Source of the DNA: Pseudoalteromonas rubra
GTDB lineage: Bacteria > Pseudomonadota > Gammaproteobacteria > Enterobacterales > Alteromonadaceae
Reading direction: 5' to 3'
Assembly (NCBI RefSeq): GCF_005887095.1
Contig: NZ_PNCI01000010.1
Location: 110,796-174,795 of the forward strand
Length of the DNA stretch: 64,000 nucleotides
Numbering within the stretch: the first letter of the stretch is position 1; each line of letters begins with the position of its first letter. Shown here piece after piece: positions 28,535 to 36,132 of the stretch. The notes under the pieces are model-generated. The model did no database searches. It worked only from the letters and a program-made list of their open reading frames with translations, and was not told the DNA's origin. The position numbers and the translations under genes were made by a program.

Positions 28535-28717
28535 TTAAACTTCAGTACTGCAACCACCGCCAGTACAACCAAAGCCACCACCACTTCCACAGTATTTTTG
28601 TTCGTGTGTAATTTCGATGTGCTTACCACCTGCCACATTGGGCGTCTGCATTATTGGCAGAGTGTTAGAGTTTCCGGATAGGACCTTGATATGGTTTTTA
28701 TTCAGTTTTAATTTCAT
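28535..28717 (-). CDS. RiPP-like precursor peptide with Gly/Cys-rich core
   Basis: 60 residues from the ATG at 28717, which has AAAGGAA 9 bases upstream; the longer upstream frame has no ribosome binding site. The N-terminus (MKLKLNKNHIKVLSG) and a Gly-Gly at 30-31 (TPNVAGG) look like the leader of the natural-product precursors common in Pseudoalteromonas and Shewanella. The C-terminal 20 residues are dominated by Gly with three Cys (43, 51, 56) and flanking Ser/Thr, a plausible modified core. No lanthionine synthetase, radical SAM enzyme or peptidase lies nearby, so it is an orphan. It could also be an unmodified bacteriocin-like peptide. Confidence 0.7.
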   Translation of the reverse strand: MKLKLNKNHIKVLSGNSNTLPIMQTPNVAGGKHIEITHEQKYCGSGGGFGCTGGGCSTEV

Positions 28718-28770
28718 TGTTTTAATTCCTTTAAATTTAAAATAGCACGCCATTGAATGAGGGCGTTTTT

Positions 28771-28812
28771 CAAACATCAAACATCAAACATCAAACATCA
28801 AACATCAAACAT
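28771..28812. repeat. Heptanucleotide tandem repeat (CAAACAT)x6
   Basis: Six perfect copies of CAAACAT, followed by a partial CAA. The array lies 54 bases upstream of the RiPP-like precursor start, in its promoter region. Perfect short tandem repeats change copy number by slippage, so this could alter promoter geometry by 7 bases per copy. Confidence 0.9.
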
Positions 28813-28817
28813 CAATG

Positions 28818-29210
28818 ATTTCCCCTTTAACATATTACCAAATAATACATCTTGTCAACAAACAGTTAACGTTTGATTGTTCTACAGTTGGTATGGTCAT
28901 CCCGTACGTTATGGTTACTTTGGAGACCGAACAAACCAGCAAAGCATGTATAGCAATAACTTCATATTACTTTTTTAAAATCACTTCAGCAGGCATCAAT
29001 CCGGCAGGCTTGCTGAGGATTCAAAGTTACAAATTGCTCCAGTTGCTGGCGCTCATTGCTGCTGCCAATCCATTAGCAAGTCGTCAATTACTAAAAATAA
29101 AAGTAATTTAATGAGTACGTTAAGGATCTTTAAGAAGGTTTCAGAGTGCTTTCAGGACTTTCGTACGTGCTGTGTTCCAGTGTGATTGCAAACCACATAA
29201 GGAGAACACC
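28818..29210. other. Intergenic region
   Basis: A 98-codon open frame crosses it but lacks a ribosome binding site and family features. The right end holds the promoter region of the beta-propeller gene. Nothing else recognised. Confidence 0.45.
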
Positions 29211-30380
29211 ATGAATTCAGTAAAAACACTTCAACAATTTGGATTGGCCAGTTTATTACTTGCCGGGCTCAGCCATGATGTCGCTCAGACTGCACTTGCT
29301 GCCAGTGGCGATTATCTGTTTAGTTATCAGGTGAAAGGAGAAAACTGGGGAGGCATTACGCTGCGCGACCATACCGCATATTTTGGCAGTGATGATGGCC
29401 ACCTTTATGCCCTGAATATTGACCGACCCAAACTTGCCTGGTCGTTTAAAACGGGTGGCCTGGTGCGTTCAAAGCCGACTATAAAAAATCATCAGATCTT
29501 TGTAAGCAGCGATGATGGTTATCTTTATGCGCTCAATCGCTGGCAGGGGAAGTTATTGTGGCGCACCAGTCTGAATGATGCAGATGTAGAGCGCATTTTA
29601 CCAGCTAATCATGCGCCATGGGAGTTTGACTATACCAAATCCAGTGCGCTGGTCCACGGTGATAAAGTCTTTATCGGTAGTGGCGATGGTCAGCTTTATG
29701 CGCTTTCGCGATTTTCTGGTGAGGTCCTTTGGCACTTTAAAACCCAGGGTAAAATTCGTACCACACCAGCACATTACAACGGCTTAGTGTTTGTCAGCAG
29801 CTGGGATGGCTCGGTGTATGCCCTGAACGCGCAAAGTGGTGAACGGGTTTGGCAATATGAAACCAAAGGCGCGCTGACTTCCAGCCCACTGGTGGTGGAC
29901 GATGTGCTGGTGATAGGCTCTCGGGACACCCATCTGTATGGACTGGACCCAAACAGTGGTGCGCTGCTATGGCAACAAGCGTATCCGGGCGGTTCCTGGG
30001 TTGAGTCATCGGCAACAGCCGCCGCAGATGGTGAGCACTTTTATATCGGCAGCTCAGATTCCAACTTACTCAATAAGTTTCATGCCAGAAGTGGTAATCT
30101 GATCTGGCAATTTGAAACCGGAGGCTGGAGCTGGGGGCAGCCGGTTGTGAGCAATGGCACTGTGTATATCGGTGCGACAGGCCATGATGAACCCGGCTGG
30201 TATGAGACCAAGCGCGGCTTCTTTGCTGTAGATGGTCAGACCGGCCAGCAGCAATGGCAGTATCAACCTGAAGCCATAGATGGGTTTGTACACGGCGGTG
30301 TTTATGGTGCGCCGGCTGTGGGTTATGGCAAAGTGATAGTGCCGGACCTGGATGGTTATGTGCATGTTTTTGAAGAGTAA
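29211..30380 (+). CDS. Secreted PQQ-like beta-propeller repeat protein
   Basis: 389 residues from the ATG at 29211 (AAGGAGAACACC upstream). Signal peptide about residues 1-31 (cleavage near ALAA). The rest is made of repeated strands of the type YFGSDDGHLYALN, VSSDDGYLYALN, IGSGDGQLYAL, VSSWDGSVYALN, IGSRDTHLYGL, the PQQ/Pyrrolo-quinoline-like WD repeat. The family includes BamB-like scaffolds and dehydrogenase-like proteins; no dehydrogenase catalytic signature is evident. Role unknown, predicted periplasmic. Confidence 0.88.
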   Translation: MNSVKTLQQFGLASLLLAGLSHDVAQTALAASGDYLFSYQVKGENWGGITLRDHTAYFGSDDGHLYALNIDRPKLAWSFKTGGLVRSKPTIKNHQIFVSSDDGYLYALNRWQGKLLWRTSLNDADVERILPANHAPWEFDYTKSSALVHGDKVFIGSGDGQLYALSRFSGEVLWHFKTQGKIRTTPAHYNGLVFVSSWDGSVYALNAQSGERVWQYETKGALTSSPLVVDDVLVIGSRDTHLYGLDPNSGALLWQQAYPGGSWVESSATAAADGEHFYIGSSDSNLLNKFHARSGNLIWQFETGGWSWGQPVVSNGTVYIGATGHDEPGWYETKRGFFAVDGQTGQQQWQYQPEAIDGFVHGGVYGAPAVGYGKVIVPDLDGYVHVFEE

Positions 30381-30406
30381 GCTGCTATTGCAATCTTGAG
30401 TTTCAG

Positions 30407-30430
30407 GCCCTGAACCGCCTTGTTCAGGGC
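30407..30430 (+). terminator. Hairpin after the beta-propeller gene
   Basis: GCCCTGAAC and GTTCAGGGC form a perfect 9-base stem with a 6-base loop. The run after it (TCAATTCTG) is only weakly T-rich. Confidence 0.6.
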
Positions 30431-30594
30431 TCAATTCTGTGAAGGCAGCGGAGATAAGGCCGCAGTCTGGTAGTGTTTATACCTGTATCTCAGTTTGGTG
30501 TATTAAACCATGGGTCAAACCAATGCTGGACCTGTTTTGGGTTTTCTTTATAATCCACTTAATTGTAGAAAATAGAATACGCAGAGGATGCAAT

Positions 30595-30999
30595 ATGAGT
30601 GTGAGTGTTTTCAGGACGATAGTACTTGTGAGTTGGTTGACCCTGGTTATTACCCTCCTTCACGCAATTTTGAGTCCGCCAGATTTACCTCCATTGCTAG
30701 CCGAATATGAGGCGCACACTCAGAAAATGGCATTGACGGCACTTGACTGGATTGCCAGTGTGCTTGCTGTTGCAGGATTAGCTGCTAGTGTGTCTTTACT
30801 TATCTTTTCTAACATTGGACGTTGGGTTTACGCTGTGAGTATGCCCGCAGTGTACTTACTCGGGTTCTTTGGTACAGACTTTTTTGTGTCATCCAGTGCT
30901 CAGGACGCACTATTTGCAGTTGAAGCCATGTTGACTGGCATGATCCTGTGCCTGAGCTTTTTCTCTGATGTAAGCCAAAATTTTACCCGCAGTGCTTAA
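30595..30999 (+). CDS. Small four-helix integral membrane protein
   Basis: 134 residues from the ATG at 30595 (GAGG upstream); the longer open frame to 30439 is unlikely coding. Four hydrophobic segments at about 7-27, 45-65, 72-92 and 105-122. No recognised family. It is followed by the DUF4440-like gene on the same strand. Confidence 0.6.
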   Translation: MSVSVFRTIVLVSWLTLVITLLHAILSPPDLPPLLAEYEAHTQKMALTALDWIASVLAVAGLAASVSLLIFSNIGRWVYAVSMPAVYLLGFFGTDFFVSSSAQDALFAVEAMLTGMILCLSFFSDVSQNFTRSA

Positions 31000-31046
31000 A
31001 CTATGTTATTGAGTAAACGGGTGAGGTGAGTACACAAGGCAGCAAT

Positions 31047-31418
31047 ATGGGAAAGTTAATTGCACAGGAAATAGCGTTACACCAGTATGAAACAAGGCAA
31101 AACCGCGCTGCCATAGAACGCCTGCTACATGTCGACTTCTCTGAGGTGGGTATGTCGGGCACCTGTTACAACTTAGATTCTATTGTTGCCATGATGGGCA
31201 GCGAAACGCCGTCAAAATTGAGCGTGCATTCGCAAAATTATCACTGCAATGAATTGGCTCCGGGCGTACATTTATTACGTTACCAATCTGCGCTGGTCGA
31301 TAAAGGGGGTAAGGCGTCTGATTTTGCGCAGCGTTGCTCGGTCTGGGTGTTAGAGGGTGATAAATGGCAGCTGAAATATCATCAGGGCACAGCCTGTGCG
31401 CCCTTTGAGTTGGTTTAG
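31047..31418 (+). CDS. NTF2-like / DUF4440-type protein
   Basis: 123 residues from ATG 31047 (AAGG upstream); a GTG at 31026 is an alternative start. The pattern of an N-terminal helix (IALHQYETRQNRAAIERLLHVDFSEVG) and later strands ending SVWVLEGDKWQLKYHQGT is that of the SnoaL/DUF4440 cone fold. Such proteins are small binding proteins or isomerase-like enzymes; function unknown. Confidence 0.7.
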   Translation: MGKLIAQEIALHQYETRQNRAAIERLLHVDFSEVGMSGTCYNLDSIVAMMGSETPSKLSVHSQNYHCNELAPGVHLLRYQSALVDKGGKASDFAQRCSVWVLEGDKWQLKYHQGTACAPFELV

Positions 31419-31426
31419 CTGAAATA

Positions 31427-31462
31427 AGTGTGATTACCAAGCGATTTTGACGTAATCACACT
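31427..31462. terminator. Bidirectional terminator-like hairpin
   Basis: AGTGTGATTAC (31427-31437) and GTAATCACACT (31452-31462) form a perfect 11-base stem, between the convergent DUF4440-like and cellulase genes. Confidence 0.6.
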
Positions 31463-31494
31463 ATTGCAGTTTAGCTGAACCCTCCAAAAGAGCG

Positions 31495-31516
31495 CTGTCT
31501 GCTAAATCACAGACAG
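31495..31516 (-). terminator. Terminator of the cellulase gene
   Basis: On the minus strand CTGTCTG-TGATTTAG-CAGACAG is followed by CGCTCTTTT, just past the stop at 31527. Confidence 0.7.
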
Positions 31517-31526
31517 TGTCATATTG

Positions 31527-32711
31527 CTATCTTCCTTCTTCTATCCAGCCCTTGACCCAGGTGCCTGCTTCTTTGAGCTGGCTGTCGACAAAGTTCTGAG
31601 TGTTACAGGTTCCTTTTTTCCAAACTGCGCCACTGCGAAAATCGTCGGAATAGTTCCAGTTGGTCCAGCTGATCTTTTTACGTTTCATCAGGTCTATGTA
31701 CTTTTGTGAACTGATTAAGTCGTTCGGGCCGTCACCATCGTAGTTTTGAGTGCCCCATTCACTGACAAAAACCGGCAACACATCGGATGCCTGATCTAAC
31801 ACTGAGCGGTGGTAGTCTTTATGCGATGCCGCGTAAAAGTGGAAAGTGTACATGATGTTGTCGAATGGTACTGGATCATTAATTACGTCCTGTACGCTTC
31901 CCCCCGTTGAGGCGCCAAAGGTTGACCAACCATGTGTCCCTATCAGGATCAGTGCATCAGGTTGGATAGCGCGGATCACCGGAATAATTTGCTCACTATA
32001 ATGGCGAACTTCTGGCCAGCTGACGTCGTTTGGTTCATTGGCGATATCGTAAATCACATTGTTCCGGTTTTTGTTAGCACTGACAACGTCCGTGAAAAAC
32101 TGCTTGGCCAGCGCCAGATTATAGTTCGGATCGCCCGGGTTGAGTTGATGCCAGTCAACCAGTACATACAAGCCGCGCTGGCTTGCCATGTCAATCAGGG
32201 TATTCATTTGCTGCGTGAATCCAACCGGGTCGGTCTCATAGCCGCCTTCTTGCACGTACAAGCTAAGACGCACGATATCAGCTTGCCAGTCCTGCGCCAG
32301 TACATCCAGCGAGGCATCGGTCAGGCACTTATTAAGCCCATACCATTGCAGGCCATGGCTGCTCATGCCGCGCAACTGGATCTTTTCTTGCTGTTCACTA
32401 CACAGGCCGGTCCCGCAGACGCTCAGCTTGCCATATCGTTCAACGGGCGTAATGCGATTACCCGAATCGCAGCGACCCAGGTATTGCCAGGCTGAGCTGG
32501 TGCCCGGCTCCGAGCGGGTCCACCAGTTTGCACGATAGAGTTTGTTCTGATGTTGCATTTTGTCATTGGTATTGGCATGGCTGGGGTTGCCTTGCCAGTC
32601 TGTTTGTGTCCAGTCTGGGTAGGCATTAACGCCCTGGCAGCTTGCTGCATGCGCCTGGCTGAATGCCAACCCGGCTGTGAGTGAAATTGCGATCAAATGT
32701 TGATAACTCAT
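31527..32711 (-). CDS. Secreted GH5 endoglucanase with N-terminal CBM5/12-like module
   Basis: 394 residues. Signal peptide (cleavage after AHAA, about residue 23). Residues 28-80 (YPDWTQTDW, YRANWWTRSEPG, WQYLG) resemble a CBM5/12 cellulose/chitin-binding module. The GH5 catalytic barrel follows, with acid/base Glu in DIANEPND and nucleophile Glu in VFVSEWGTQ. It hydrolyses beta-1,4-glucan outside the cell. In related cold-marine Cel5 enzymes the binding module is usually C-terminal; here it is at the N-terminus. Confidence 0.92.
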   Translation of the reverse strand: MSYQHLIAISLTAGLAFSQAHAASCQGVNAYPDWTQTDWQGNPSHANTNDKMQHQNKLYRANWWTRSEPGTSSAWQYLGRCDSGNRITPVERYGKLSVCGTGLCSEQQEKIQLRGMSSHGLQWYGLNKCLTDASLDVLAQDWQADIVRLSLYVQEGGYETDPVGFTQQMNTLIDMASQRGLYVLVDWHQLNPGDPNYNLALAKQFFTDVVSANKNRNNVIYDIANEPNDVSWPEVRHYSEQIIPVIRAIQPDALILIGTHGWSTFGASTGGSVQDVINDPVPFDNIMYTFHFYAASHKDYHRSVLDQASDVLPVFVSEWGTQNYDGDGPNDLISSQKYIDLMKRKKISWTNWNYSDDFRSGAVWKKGTCNTQNFVDSQLKEAGTWVKGWIEEGR

Positions 32712-33037
32712 AATAATGCTCCTTTACATGTGTTGGGTCTGCCGGGATCTGCTGCGTATCAGAATCGATGCAGGTATTAAATCGCCAGCGGACCTTATCC
32801 AACATAACTGAGATTGAGCGCACTGAGATTAGACTTTGGTCTAGGTTTGATCGTTAAGTATTGCAATTAGATAGATGTGTGTTATCCGGCCACCAATATG
32901 CTGCTCTAACGGCAATCTGAGTGTTTGTGTCAGAATCAGCAAGGCGATGTTTTGATATTAATTGATGGACCTCTAAAGGGTATGGCTATAATCTTGTATC
33001 CTCTCGGCTTAGAGAATTAAAACAAAAAAGGAATGTC
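32712..33037. other. Intergenic region with a putative promoter
   Basis: Contains the cellulase promoter region on the minus strand. On the plus strand a TATAAT at 32987-32992 with TTGATG at 32962-32967 (19-base spacing) may have driven the glutathione transferase remnant. No gene seen. Confidence 0.45.
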
Positions 33038-33235
33038 GTGAAGTTATATGGTCGTACTACCTCATTTAATGTTCAAAAAGTGCTCTGGCTTCTTGATGAG
33101 TTAGGGTTGGAATATACACATATTGAGCTGCCTCAGCGAGTGAGTAAGTGGTATAAAGTCCTTCAACAGCGCGCCAGTTATCAGAAGTGGGTCATGAGTG
33201 ATTTTACCGAGCTAAAGGCCCGGGAAGACTATTAA
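33038..33235 (+). pseudogene. Glutathione S-transferase remnant with internal deletion
   Basis: 65 codons against about 200 in the family. Residues 1-31 (MKLYGRTTSFNVQKVLWLLDEL...) are a typical GST thioredoxin-fold start with glutathione-site Ser/Asn. Residues from about 33 (RVSKWYKVLQQRASYQKWV...) are the typical extreme C-terminus of the same family. The middle about 140 residues are missing, with the frame kept. The product cannot fold as a GST. Confidence 0.82.
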
Positions 33236-33240
33236 AGACA

Positions 33241-33650
33241 ATGAACCGGGTCATTATCAAGCGCAATGTTGCGCTATATCTTAGCCTTTTCTTGATGACG
33301 ATTCTCCTGGGCTCCTCTCTCGAGCTTCATTTGTTGAGTTGCCGAAGTTGCTCGCGCTTTATGCAGGAGACACACTGTGGGCCATGATGGTGTTCTGGTT
33401 GTTCTGCTGTATTAAGCCCGCGGCACGCACCCGAGTCATTATCTGTCTGGCTTTGGTATTTTCTTTTTCTATTGAATTCTCTCAGCTATATCAGGCGCAG
33501 TGGCTCAATGATATCCGCCATACCCGACTTGGTGCTCTGGTGCTGGGTTTTGGTTTTAAAGTTAGCGATCTGGTGTGTTACTCGGTGGGTATTTTTAGTG
33601 CCGCGGGCTTGGATTGGTGGTGCTTTCGCAGGCAAGTGCAATCGGTCTAA
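33241..33650 (+). pseudogene. Frameshifted DUF2809 membrane protein
   Basis: An ATG at 33241 opens MNRVIIKRNVALYLSLFLM with a first membrane helix, but the DUF2809 body (YAGDTLWAMMVFW, FSIEFSQLY, TRLGALVLGFGF, DLVCYSVG) continues in another frame from about 33318. The switch lies in the CT-rich run TCCTCTCTC, consistent with slippage or a one-base loss. The function of DUF2809 is unknown. It sits directly after the GST remnant. Confidence 0.75.
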
Positions 33651-33925
33651 AAAAAGCCGTTTTTTCTGCATCAGGTTTGCGAATTAACGGTCTGTTAATA
33701 GCGCGGGCGCCCAGGTTTTCTGCACCGTTACAGTTACTGTTGGTTACAAATGGTGATTGGTTTATTCCAATGAAAGTGAAGGCAGATTAAAATTTGCCAC
33801 ATTAGTGCTTATATCGGCACGTATTTTCGAATTTCCTCTGTTTCGCTTAATCATTTCTTCACTTTTTCTGATATAGTTTTGCGCTTACGATAGAGCCCAA
33901 GACCGATTCAAAAAGGCAAATTTAA

Positions 33926-35044
33926 ATGAATGAAGCTCAATACGACTACCTGATTGTTGGTGCAGGCCTGTTTGGCGCTGTATTTGCGAGAGAAGCAACC
34001 GATCAGGGCAAGAAAGTACTGGTGATTGATAAGCGCAATCACACTGGCGGAAATATCTACTGTGAACAGGTAGAAGGGATCAATGTGCATAAGTACGGTG
34101 CGCATATTTTTCATACCAGTAATCAGCAGGTATGGGATTATGTCAATCGTTTTGTGTCGTTTAACCATTACGTCAACTCGCCTGTCGCAAGGCATGAAGA
34201 CAAGCTCTATAACCTGCCTTTTAATATGAATACGTTTTACCAGTTGTGGGGAGTGACCACACCACAACAGGCAAAAGACAAAATTGCTCAAGAGCGTGCG
34301 CCTTATGCCGATTTGTCGCCTAAAAATCTGGAAGAGCAGGCGTTATTTTTAGGCGGTCGTGATCTCTATGAAAAGCTGATCAAAGGCTATACCGAAAAGC
34401 AATGGGGCCGCCCGGCCACTGAGATACCTGCTTTTATTATTAAGCGACTTCCTTTTAGATTCACATTTGATAACAACTACTTTAACGACCGCTACCAGGG
34501 GATCCCGATTGGGGGCTACAATGCCCTGACTGATGCGCTGCTTGACGGAGTAGAAGTTAAAACGGGTGTCAATTACTTTGAAGATGCCGAGAAATACAAC
34601 CAGTTGGCAGATAAAGTACTGTACACAGGTAAAATTGATGAGTTCTTTGAGTGTCAGTTTGGCAAGCTGGAATATCGCAGTTTACATTTCGAAACGGAAG
34701 TGCTGGACGAAGAAAACTACCAGGGCAATGCCGTAGTCAATTACACTGAGCGGGATGTGCCTTACACACGTATCCTGGAGCACAAGCACTTTGAATTTGG
34801 TACTCAGGAAAAAACCGTGGTCACCAAAGAATATCCGCATGAGTTCAGTAAAGACAATGAGCCTTACTACCCAATCAACGACGACACCAATAATGCCTTG
34901 CTGGCTCGTTATCAGGAACTGGCAAAGACAGCGCCGTATGCAGATAAGTTTATTTTCGGCGGCCGTCTGGCGGACTACAAATATTATGATATGGATGACA
35001 CCATTGAGGCGGCACTCGCGCTAACCAGTAGGGAATTGGCATAA
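33926..35044 (+). CDS. glf: UDP-galactopyranose mutase
   Basis: 372 residues, full length. N-terminal FAD-binding VGAGLFGAVFA, then RNHTGGNIYCE and the family stretch NVHKYGAHIFHTSN. Further conserved parts include FNMNTFYQLWG, EKQWGRP and the C-terminal GRLADYKYYDMDD. The enzyme converts UDP-galactopyranose to UDP-galactofuranose through a flavin adduct. Its stop is 4 bases before the next gene's ATG, so the two form a galactofuranose unit for surface glycan. Confidence 0.96.
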   Translation: MNEAQYDYLIVGAGLFGAVFAREATDQGKKVLVIDKRNHTGGNIYCEQVEGINVHKYGAHIFHTSNQQVWDYVNRFVSFNHYVNSPVARHEDKLYNLPFNMNTFYQLWGVTTPQQAKDKIAQERAPYADLSPKNLEEQALFLGGRDLYEKLIKGYTEKQWGRPATEIPAFIIKRLPFRFTFDNNYFNDRYQGIPIGGYNALTDALLDGVEVKTGVNYFEDAEKYNQLADKVLYTGKIDEFFECQFGKLEYRSLHFETEVLDEENYQGNAVVNYTERDVPYTRILEHKHFEFGTQEKTVVTKEYPHEFSKDNEPYYPINDDTNNALLARYQELAKTAPYADKFIFGGRLADYKYYDMDDTIEAALALTSRELA

Positions 35045-35048
35045 CATC

Positions 35049-36071
35049 ATGAGTCATAAAGTTTATATCGCAAGAAACTATCGTTCTAAGTTTGATGCCG
35101 CGGGTAAAGCCAAGATGGATTGCGAAACCATCCTGGAGAACAATGGCTGGAAAAACATTGGTTTCAAACAAACCTGGATCGCAAATTCGGTGCTGGGTAC
35201 CTTGATCAGTGCGCTGGGTGTCAGCTGGGCCTTGTTGAGGCTGAAATCGGGTAGTACCGTGTGTCTTCAGTACCCGTTTAACAAGTTCTATGGTTATTGT
35301 TTGTGGGGCGCCAAGCTTAAAAACAGCAAAGTGCTGACGCTGGTACACGATGTGCGCAGCCTCAAGGGCAAATATGGTCACTCTGAAAAAGAGATCAATA
35401 TGCTCAATAAATCGGATCAGCTGATTGTACACAACGACAAGATGCGCGCCTGGTTTGAAGAGCAGAATATTCAGAGTGAGATCACCAATATCGAAGCTTT
35501 TGATTATCTGCACACGGATAATCCGGATGCGCAGCGTACGCCAACGGACTACGACAAAATTCGCGTGGTCTTTGCCGGTAATATGGGGCCGTTTGTCTAT
35601 GAGCTGGATGCCCTGGAGCGTGGCAACTTTAAGTTTGATCTGTATGGTGTTGGTTATGATGAGAAGAAAGTTAAGAACATCAACAATACCATGCTGGACT
35701 ACAAGGGGTGTTTCCCATCAGATAAAGTGATCGATCACATTGATGGAGACTTTGGTCTGGTTTGGTATGGTAACACACTGGATACCTGTGATGGTGTGAC
35801 GGGTCAGTACCTTAAGTACAATAATCCGCATAAACTGTCGCTGTATTTGCTGTGTGAAATGCCGATCATCATCTGGGATAAAGCGGCTATGGCCGATTTT
35901 GTCGAAGAGCAAGGGATAGGCTTCAAAGTGAGTTCACTGCGTGACATTAAAACCCGTCTTGCAGAGCTGACGCCGGAGCAAATTGACCAGATGAAGCAAA
36001 ATGTGCAGCGCGTTAAAGCGGATGTACAGTCCGGGCAATATTTAACACGTGCACTGGAAAGACTGTCCTAA
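35049..36071 (+). CDS. Glycosyltransferase, probable galactofuranosyltransferase
   Basis: 340 residues, GT-B style fold. The N-terminal part has YPFNKFYGY and a membrane-associated hydrophobic segment (about 50-65); VLTLVHDVRSLKG and the later YKGCFPSDKV, FGLVWYG, HKLSLYLLCEMPIIIWDKAA are typical of WbbI-like beta-1,6-galactofuranosyltransferases. It directly follows glf, supporting UDP-galactofuranose as donor. The acceptor glycan is unknown; no other O-antigen genes are nearby. Confidence 0.85.
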   Translation: MSHKVYIARNYRSKFDAAGKAKMDCETILENNGWKNIGFKQTWIANSVLGTLISALGVSWALLRLKSGSTVCLQYPFNKFYGYCLWGAKLKNSKVLTLVHDVRSLKGKYGHSEKEINMLNKSDQLIVHNDKMRAWFEEQNIQSEITNIEAFDYLHTDNPDAQRTPTDYDKIRVVFAGNMGPFVYELDALERGNFKFDLYGVGYDEKKVKNINNTMLDYKGCFPSDKVIDHIDGDFGLVWYGNTLDTCDGVTGQYLKYNNPHKLSLYLLCEMPIIIWDKAAMADFVEEQGIGFKVSSLRDIKTRLAELTPEQIDQMKQNVQRVKADVQSGQYLTRALERLS

Positions 36072-36082
36072 GCAGGACAGTC
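36061..36082 (+). terminator. Terminator overlapping the glycosyltransferase stop
   Basis: GACTGTCCT-AAGC-AGGACAGTC, a perfect 9-base stem followed by TTAT; it includes the stop codon of the glycosyltransferase gene. Confidence 0.75.
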
Positions 36083-36132
36083 TTATATGAATCATGGCCA
36101 GAGCATTTTTATGCTGCTGGCCACTTCTGCGA

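Noticed and set aside
28771..28812. CRISPR-like array
   Set aside because: Seven-base units without spacers are a simple tandem repeat.
28815..29111. 98-codon plus-strand ORF after the heptanucleotide repeats
   Set aside because: No ribosome binding site, no domain, low-complexity intergenic composition.
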